Origin: Harmonia axyridis
Lineage: Eukaryota; Arthropoda; Insecta; Coleoptera; Coccinellidae
Direction of reading: 5' to 3'
DNA length: 64,000 nucleotides
Assembly (NCBI RefSeq): GCF_914767665.1
Contig: NC_059503.1
Location: 62,452,352-62,516,351 of the forward strand
Shown in pieces: positions 57,326 to 64,000 of this stretch (the stretch's first letter is position 1; each line of letters starts with the position of its first letter). Under the pieces are notes generated by a model. The model was not told where the DNA came from. It searched no databases and saw only the letters and a list, made by a program, of their open reading frames with translations. A program made the position numbers and the translations under genes.

Positions 57326-57688
57326 TCAACTAGAATATTTTGATCCATGTTACCAATGTACATTTTAATTATTTGTATTTTATTATATTTACATGTTTAA
57401 TAAACTTGAAGTTCTCAAATTTTTGTTTTAGTTTGTAGGCGTAATTACTTTTACCTATTAAATTCCATTGAAACCATGGAGGCGTGCTAATTCAGAAAAA
57501 ACAACACAGGATTCATGTAATTCGTTAGATTTTCTTTTATTCGATAATTTGTTCGCTTATATTTATTGGGAGAATAGAGAAAATTAAATCCAAAAATAGT
57601 TAAGTGCATTGATCATATAGGTATAATTATTGCAAAAAATGTTACCTCAGCTGAAATTGAGTTTGCATATTACATAATAAATTCACAA

Positions 57689-57775
57689 AAATACATCCTC
57701 AAAAACCAATTTCTTCAGAATTGGGACGAATATGCAGAGGAAAACAACTTATATGAAGAAGTAGAAGAAGAATAA
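57689..57775 (+). pseudogene. ORF tail in chimeric short unit (first)
   Basis: Sequence from the middle of the spacer (TTCACAAAAATAC) jumps directly into the ORF at KYILKNQFLQNW and runs to its stop with an altered tail (EEVEEE). AAAATACA occurs in both parents, so the joint is at short homology. No start codon. The duplicated piece, 457 bp in all, then repeats the 3' flank. Confidence 0.85.
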
Positions 57776-58740
57776 TCAACTAGAATATTTTGATCCATGT
57801 TACCAATGTACATTTTAATTATTTGTATTTTATTATATTTACATGTTGAATAAACTTGAAGTTCTCAAATTTTTGTTTAAGTTTTTAGGCGTAATTACTT
57901 TTACCTAATAAATTCCATTGAAACCATGGAGGCGTGCTAATTCAGAAAAAACAACACAGGATTCATGTAATTCGTTAGATTTTCTTTTATTCGATAATTT
58001 GTTCGCTTATATTTATTGGGAAAATAGAGAAAATTAAATCCAAAAATAGTTAAGTGCATTGATCATATAGGTATAATTATTGCAAAAAATGTTACCTCAC
58101 CTGAAATTGAGTTTGCATATTACATAATAAATTCACAAAAATACAATGTTATTGAATCACAAGGGCAGTAATATCATTGATAATGATTAACGGTTATATA
58201 ATATTAATTTTAAATTATAAGAATAACTTCAATTTTTGATATATCCAAATGGATTTATTCAGAATATAATTTTTTTAACACTGAGAAAAATATATCAGAG
58301 TTCATTTAGTTTTTTTGTCATAGAATGATTCAGAGTTTTTATAAATTTATAGTATATATAATAGAAAGTTTTTTCTTCACCACATTATTCAATCTTTACT
58401 TCGTTATTCATATTGATTTCGTGATCTGAATTTTTTCTGCATTCTGCCCAATTAGTGTTATCATGATCATAATTGGTTTGTAATGGTCATTTGTAAATCC
58501 TCCAACGGTAATAACAACTACATTAAGTATGGATCGTGAAGCAGGTAGGAAATCAGAGATACGTTTTCCATAAAACCCATTAAATCAATGATAAGTGGTT
58601 AGAGAAGAAGAAGAAGAAGAAGAGTACACTTAAGTTGAGGTCGAGCTGAAATTTGTTAGTAACATTTAGTTTTCGAAAGGGCCAACATCGTTGTCGATAC
58701 CTTATATTGCTAAAAGTAGTTTGGAAGCTCGGTTGTGAGA

Positions 58741-59019
58741 ATGTCCATGAAATATTCATTAGAAATGTCGCAAGTCCTGGGGAATAATAACATTGATAAC
58801 GAGATTTACGAATCTCAGTTGACAAAGCAAATTAAAGCTTATATCGAAAGGAGGAATGATAGATTATTTCATCTAGCTGAAATATTTGAGAAGCAACTTA
58901 ATTCCATAAAGAGTCCAGAAGATGATGATCTCAGAAAATACATCCTCAAAAACCAATTTCTTCAGAATTGGGACGAATATGCAGAGGAAAACAACTTATA
59001 TGAAGAAGAAGAAGAATAA
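58741..59019 (+). CDS. Array ORF, unit 22
   Basis: 92 residues, with E to G (SQVLGNNN), half-way between the common form and that of units 10 and 12. Confidence 0.5.
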   Translation: MSMKYSLEMSQVLGNNNIDNEIYESQLTKQIKAYIERRNDRLFHLAEIFEKQLNSIKSPEDDDLRKYILKNQFLQNWDEYAEENNLYEEEEE

Positions 59020-59983
59020 TAATCAACTAGAATATTTTGATCCATGTTACCAATGTACATTTAAATTATTTGTATTTTATTATATTTACATGTTTAATAA
59101 ACTTGAAGTTCTCAAATTTTTGTTTTAGTTTGTAGGCGTAATTACTTTTACCTAATAAATTCCATTGAAACCATGGAGGCGTGCTAATTCAGAAAAAACA
59201 ACACAGGATTCATGTAATTCGTTAGATTTTCTTTTATTCGATAATTTGTTCGCTTATATTTATTGGGAGAATAGAGAAAATTAAATCCAAAAATAGTTAA
59301 GTGCATTGATCATATAGGTATAATTATTGCGAAAAATGTTACCTCACCTGAAATTGAGTTTGCATATTACATAATAAATTCACAAAAATACAATGTTATT
59401 GAATCACAAGGGCAGTAATATTATTGATAATGATTAACGGTTATATAATATTAATTTAAAATTATAAGAATAACTTCAATTTTTGATATATCTGAATAGA
59501 TTTATTCAGAATATAATTTTTTTTAATTGAGAAAAATATATCAGAGTTCATTTAGTTTTTTTGTCATAGAATGATTCACAGTTTTTATAAATTTATAGTA
59601 TATATAATAGAAAGTTTTTTCTTCACCACATTATTCAATCTTTACTTCGTTATTCATATTGATTTCGTGATCTGAATTTTTTCTGCATTCTGCCCAATTA
59701 GTGTTATCATGATCATAATTGGTTTGTAATGGTCATTTGTGAATCCTCCAACGGTAATAACAACTACATTAAGTATGGATCGTGAAGCAGGTAGGAAATC
59801 AGAGATACGTTTTCCATAAAACACATTAAATCAATGATAAGTGGTTAGAGAAGAAGGAGAAGAAGAGTACACTTAAGTTGAGGTCGAGCTAAAATTTGTT
59901 AGTAACATTTAGTATTCGAAAGGGCCAACATCGTTGTCGATACCTTATATTGCTAAAAGTAGTTTGGAAGCTCGGTTGTGAGA

Positions 59984-60241
59984 ATGTCCATGAAATATTC
60001 ATTGGAAATGTCGCAAGTGCTGGCGAATAATAACATTGATAACGAGATTTACGAATCTCAGTTGACAAAGCAAATTAAAGCTTATATCGAAAGGAGGAAT
60101 GATAGATTATTTCATCTAGCTGAAATATTTGAGAAGCAACTTAATTCCATAAAGAGTCCAGAAGATAATGATCTCAGAAAATACATCCTCAAAAACCAAT
60201 TTCTTCAGAATTGGGACGAATATGCAGAGGAAAACAACTAA
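59984..60241 (+). pseudogene. Array ORF, unit 23 (truncated tail)
   Basis: E to A (VLANNN) and D to N (PEDNDL). AACAACTAA replaces AACAACTTA, so the protein stops after EENN and loses LY and the glutamate run; 85 residues remain. The GAA tract beyond the stop is longer than usual. Confidence 0.6.
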
Positions 60242-61230
60242 TATGAAGAAGAAGAAGAAGAAGAATAATGAACTTGAATATTTTGATCCATGTTACCAAT
60301 GTACATTTTAATTATTTGTATTTTATTATTTTTACATGTTTAATAAACTTGAAGTTCTCAAATTTTTGTTTTAGTTTGTAGGCGTAATTACTTTTACCTA
60401 ATAAATTCCATTGAAACCATGGAGGCGTGCTAATTCAGAAAAAACAACACAGGATTCATGTAATTCGTTAGATTTTCTTTTATTCGATAATTTGTTCGCT
60501 TATATTTATTGGGAGAATAGAGAAAATTGAATCCAAAAATAGTTAAGTGCATTGATCATATAGGTATAATTATTGCAAAAAATGTTACCTCACCTGAAAT
60601 TGAGTTTGCATATTACATAATAAATTCACAAAAATACAATGTTATTGAATCACAAGGGCAGTAATATTATTGATAATGATTAACGATTATATAATATTAA
60701 TTTTAAATTATAAGAATAACTTCAATTTTTGATATAACTAAATAGATTTATTCAGAATATAATTTTTTTAAAATTGAGAAAAATATATCAGAGTTCATTT
60801 AGTTTTTTTGTCATAGAATGATTCACAGTTTTTATAAATTTATAGTATATATAATTGAAAGTTTTTTCTTCACCACATTATTCAAACTTTACTTCGTTAT
60901 TCATATTGATTTCGTGATCTGAATTTTTTCTGCATTCTGCCCAATTAGTGTTATCATGATCATAATTGGTTTGTAATGGTCATTTGTGAATCCTCCAACG
61001 GTAATAACAACTACATTAAGTATGGATCGTGAAGCAGGTAGGAAATCAGAGATACGTTTTCCATAAAACCCATTAAATCAATGATAAGTGGTTAGAGAAG
61101 AAGGAGAAGAAGAGTACACTTAAGTTGAGGTCGAGCTAAAATTTGTTAGTAACATTTAGTTTTCGAAAGGGCCAACATCGTTGTCGATACCTCATATTGC
61201 AAAAAGTAGTTTGGAAGCTCGGTTGTGAGA

Positions 61231-61509
61231 ATGTCCATGAAATATTCATTGGAAATGTCGCAAGTGCTGGAGAATAATAACATTGATAACGAGATTTACG
61301 AATCTCAGTTGACAAAGCAAATTAAAGCTTATATCGAAAGGAGGAATGATAGATTATTTCATCTAGCTGAAATATTTGAGAAGCAACTTAATTCCATAAA
61401 GAGTCCAGAAGATGATGATCTCAGAAAATACATCCTCAAAAACCAATTTCTTCAGAATTGGGACGAATATGCAGAGGAAAACAACTTATATGAAGAAGAA
61501 GAAGAATAA
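61231..61509 (+). CDS. Array ORF, unit 24
   Basis: 92 residues, same protein as unit 20, 5434 bp downstream of it. Confidence 0.5.
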   Translation: MSMKYSLEMSQVLENNNIDNEIYESQLTKQIKAYIERRNDRLFHLAEIFEKQLNSIKSPEDDDLRKYILKNQFLQNWDEYAEENNLYEEEEE

Positions 61510-62474
61510 TAATCAACTAGAATATTTTGATCCATGTTACCAATGTACATTTTAATTATTTGTATTTTATTATATTTACATGTTTAATAAACTTGAAGTT
61601 CTCAAATTTTTGTTTTAGTTTGTAGGCGTAATTACTTTTACCTAATAAATTCCATTGAAACCATGGAGGCGTGCTAATTCAGAAAAAACAACACAGGATT
61701 CATGTTATTCGTTAGATTTTCTTTTATTCGATAATTTGTTCGCTTATATTTATTGGGAGAATAGAGAATATTAAATCCAAAAATAGTTAAGTGCATTGAT
61801 CATATAGGTATAATTATTGCGAAAAATGTTACCTCACCTGAAATTGAGTTTGCATATTACATAATAAATTCACAAAAATACAATGTTATTGAATCACAAG
61901 GGCAGTAATATTATCGATAAAGATTAACGGTTATATAATATTAATTTTAAATTATAAGAATAACTTCAATTTTTGATATATCTGAATAGATTTATTCAGA
62001 ATATAATTTTTTTAAAATTGAGAAAAATATATCAGAGTTCATTTAGTTTTTTTGTCATAGAATGATTCACAGTTTTTATAAATTTATAGTATATATAATT
62101 GAAAGTTTTCTCTTCACCACATTATTCAATCTTTACTTCGTTATTCATATTGATTTCGTGATCTGAATTTTTTCTGCGTTCTGCCCAATTAGTGTTATCA
62201 TGATCATAATTGGTTTGTAATGGTCATTTTTAAATCCTCCAACGGTAATAACAACTACATTAAGTATGGATCGTGAAGCAGGTAGGAAATCAGAGATACG
62301 TTTTCCATAAAACCCATTAAATCAATGATAAGTGGTTAGAGAAGAAGGAGAAGAAGAGTACACTTAAGTTGAGGTCGAGCTTAAATTTGTTAGCAACATT
62401 TAGTTTTCGAATGGGCCAACATCGTTGTCGATACCTTATATTGCAAAAAGTAGTTTGGAAGCTCGGTTGTGAGA

Positions 62475-62759
62475 ATGTCCATGAAATATTCATTGGAAAT
62501 GTCGCAAGTGCTGGAGAATAATAACATTGATAACGAGATTTACGAATCTCAGTTGACAAAGCAAATTAAAGCTTATATTGAAAGGAGGAATGATAGATTA
62601 TTTCATCTAGCTGAAATATTTGAGAAGCAACTTAATTCCATAAAGAGTCCAGAAGATGATGATCTCAGAAAATACATCCTCAAAAACCAATTTCTTCAGA
62701 ATTGGGACGAATATGCAGAGGAAAACAACTTATATGAAGAAGAAGAAGAAGAAGAATAA
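62475..62759 (+). CDS. Array ORF, unit 25
   Basis: 94 residues, same protein as unit 21 including seven tail glutamates. Confidence 0.5.
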   Translation: MSMKYSLEMSQVLENNNIDNEIYESQLTKQIKAYIERRNDRLFHLAEIFEKQLNSIKSPEDDDLRKYILKNQFLQNWDEYAEENNLYEEEEEEE

Positions 62760-63122
62760 TCAACTAGAATATTTTGATCCATGTTACCAATGTACATTTT
62801 AATTATTTGTATTTTATTATATTTACATGTTTAATAAACTTGAAGTTCTCAAATTTTTGTTTTAGTTTGTAGGCGTAATTACTTTTACCTATTAAATTCC
62901 ATTGAAACCATGGAGGCGTGCTAATTCAGAAAAAACAACACAGGATTCATGTAATTCGTTAGATTTTCTTTTATTCGATAATTTGTTCGCTTATATTTAT
63001 TGGGAGAATAGAGAAAATTAAATCCAAAAATAGTTAAGTGCATTGATCATATAGGTATAATTATTGCAAAAAATGTTACCTCAGCTGAAATTGAGTTTGC
63101 ATATTACATAATAAATTCACAA

Positions 63123-63209
63123 AAATACATCCTCAAAAACCAATTTCTTCAGAATTGGGACGAATATGCAGAGGAAAACAACTTATATGAAGAAGTAGAA
63201 GAAGAATAA
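63123..63209 (+). pseudogene. ORF tail in chimeric short unit (second)
   Basis: The same joint and the same EEVEEE tail as at 57689, exactly 5434 bp later. It is therefore a copy made by block duplication and not a second independent event. Confidence 0.85.
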
Positions 63210-64000
63210 TCAACTAGAATATTTTGATCCATGTTACCAATGTACATTTTAATTATTTGTATTTTATTATATTTACATGTTGAATAAACTTGAAGTTCTC
63301 AAATTTTTGTTTAAGTTTTTAGGCGTAATTACTTTTACCTAATAAATTCCATTGAAACCATGGAGGCGTGCTAATTCAGAAAAAACAACACAGGATTCAT
63401 GTAATTCGTTAGATTTTCTTTTATTCGATAATTTGTTCGCTTATATTTATTGGGAAAATAGAGAAAATTAAATCCAAAAATAGTTAAGTGCATTGATCAT
63501 ATAGGTATAATTATTGCAAAAAATGTTACCTCACCTGAAATTGAGTTTGCATATTACATAATAAATTCACAAAAATACAATGTTATTGAATCACAAGGGC
63601 AGTAATATCATTGATAATGATTAACGGTTATATAATATTAATTTTAAATTATAAGAATAACTTCAATTTTTGATATATCCAAATGGATTTATTCAGAATA
63701 TAATTTTTTTAACACTGAGAAAAATATATCAGAGTTCATTTAGTTTTTTTGTCATAGAATGATTCAGAGTTTTTATAAATTTATAGTATATATAATAGAA
63801 AGTTTTTTCTTCACCACATTATTCAATCTTTACTTCGTTATTCATATTGATTTCGTGATCTGAATTTTTTCTGCATTCTGCCCAATTAGTGTTATCATGA
63901 TCATAATTGGTTTGTAATGGTCATTTGTAAATCCTCCAACGGTAATAACAACTACATTAAGTATGGATCGTGAAGCAGGTAGGAAATCAGAGATACGTTT

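Larger units (their letters stand above)
29369..64000 (+). repeat. Tandem array of ~1243-bp ORF-bearing unit
   Basis: At least 34.6 kb, still continuing at the window end. The unit starts at a GAA-rich tract (AAGAAGAGTACACTTAAG), holds an ORF of 92-94 codons, an AATAAA ~74 bp after its stop, then about 760 bp of AT-rich DNA back to the next GAA tract. ORF-to-ORF spacing is 1240-1247 bp in nearly all units. Exceptions are unit 1 (38-bp deletion near 30140), the LINE-interrupted unit 18, and two places with an extra 457-bp partial unit. Units are head to tail and differ by a few percent at most by eye. It resembles neither rDNA, histone genes, nor a known transposon, since I find no inverted repeats, RT or transposase in the unit. 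Confidence 0.97.
55791..64000 (+). repeat. 5434-bp higher-order repeat in the array
   Basis: Units 20, 21, the 457-bp partial unit, 22 and 23 form a block whose start is repeated by units 24, 25 and the second partial unit. Offsets agree exactly at 55791/61225, 57035/62469 and 57689/63123, and private variants match (CCTCAGCTGAAATTG at 57647 and 63081). The second copy runs out of the window. Confidence 0.9.

Noticed and set aside
29369..64000. Array as rDNA, histone cluster or CRISPR-like repeat
   Set aside because: No rRNA-like or histone sequence, the unit is far too long for CRISPR, and the sequence is eukaryotic.

Overview
The window is insect nuclear DNA. It is AT-rich, the host gene is split by GT-AG introns, and most of the rest is transposable elements of kinds common in insects. 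A beetle is my best guess, but the sequence alone does not fix the order. The only clearly recognisable conserved host gene is flotillin-2 on the + strand. Five coding exons lie between 5871 and 12687, and the exons for its N-terminal ~120 residues lie outside the window to the left.

Region 1 (1-14505): the flotillin-2 neighbourhood, with nearly every intron invaded. There are three copies of one internally deleted Tc1/mariner-type family (DD41D spacing), a hAT remnant with an 8-bp target duplication ending 48 bp before a flotillin exon, a decayed LINE reverse transcriptase, a small MITE-like inverted repeat, and a complete 1.5-kb Tc1 element whose transposase has one frameshift.

Region 2 (14506-27894): a 13.4-kb Gypsy-like LTR retrotransposon. 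Its two 1282-bp LTRs look identical, it has a 4-bp target duplication and a tRNA-Lys-type primer site. Its single long ORF keeps Gag, zinc knuckle, protease and the integrase zinc finger, but lacks reverse transcriptase and the integrase core. Nested inside it on the opposite strand is a complete P element (21736-26315) with terminal inverted repeats, a perfect 8-bp target duplication and a four-exon THAP9/P-type transposase of about 911 residues. The catalytic region is open, but only the first half of the THAP DNA-binding finger is present.

Region 3 (27895-29368): LINE remnants, one with an R2-type endonuclease motif.

Region 4 (about 29369 to the window end): a tandem array of a ~1243-bp unit, at least 34.6 kb long and still running at base 64000. 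Each unit holds an ORF of 92-94 codons followed about 74 bp later by AATAAA. I recognise no family for it. The ORF is charged, probably helical, and ends in a variable glutamate run. There are 25 ORF-bearing units (23 open, 2 with stops) plus two short chimeric units. Higher-order duplications of 2490 bp and 5434 bp show that blocks of units were duplicated together. One unit is interrupted by a 2.7-kb 5'-truncated LINE with an otherwise open endonuclease/reverse transcriptase ORF. This array is the least explained part of the window.
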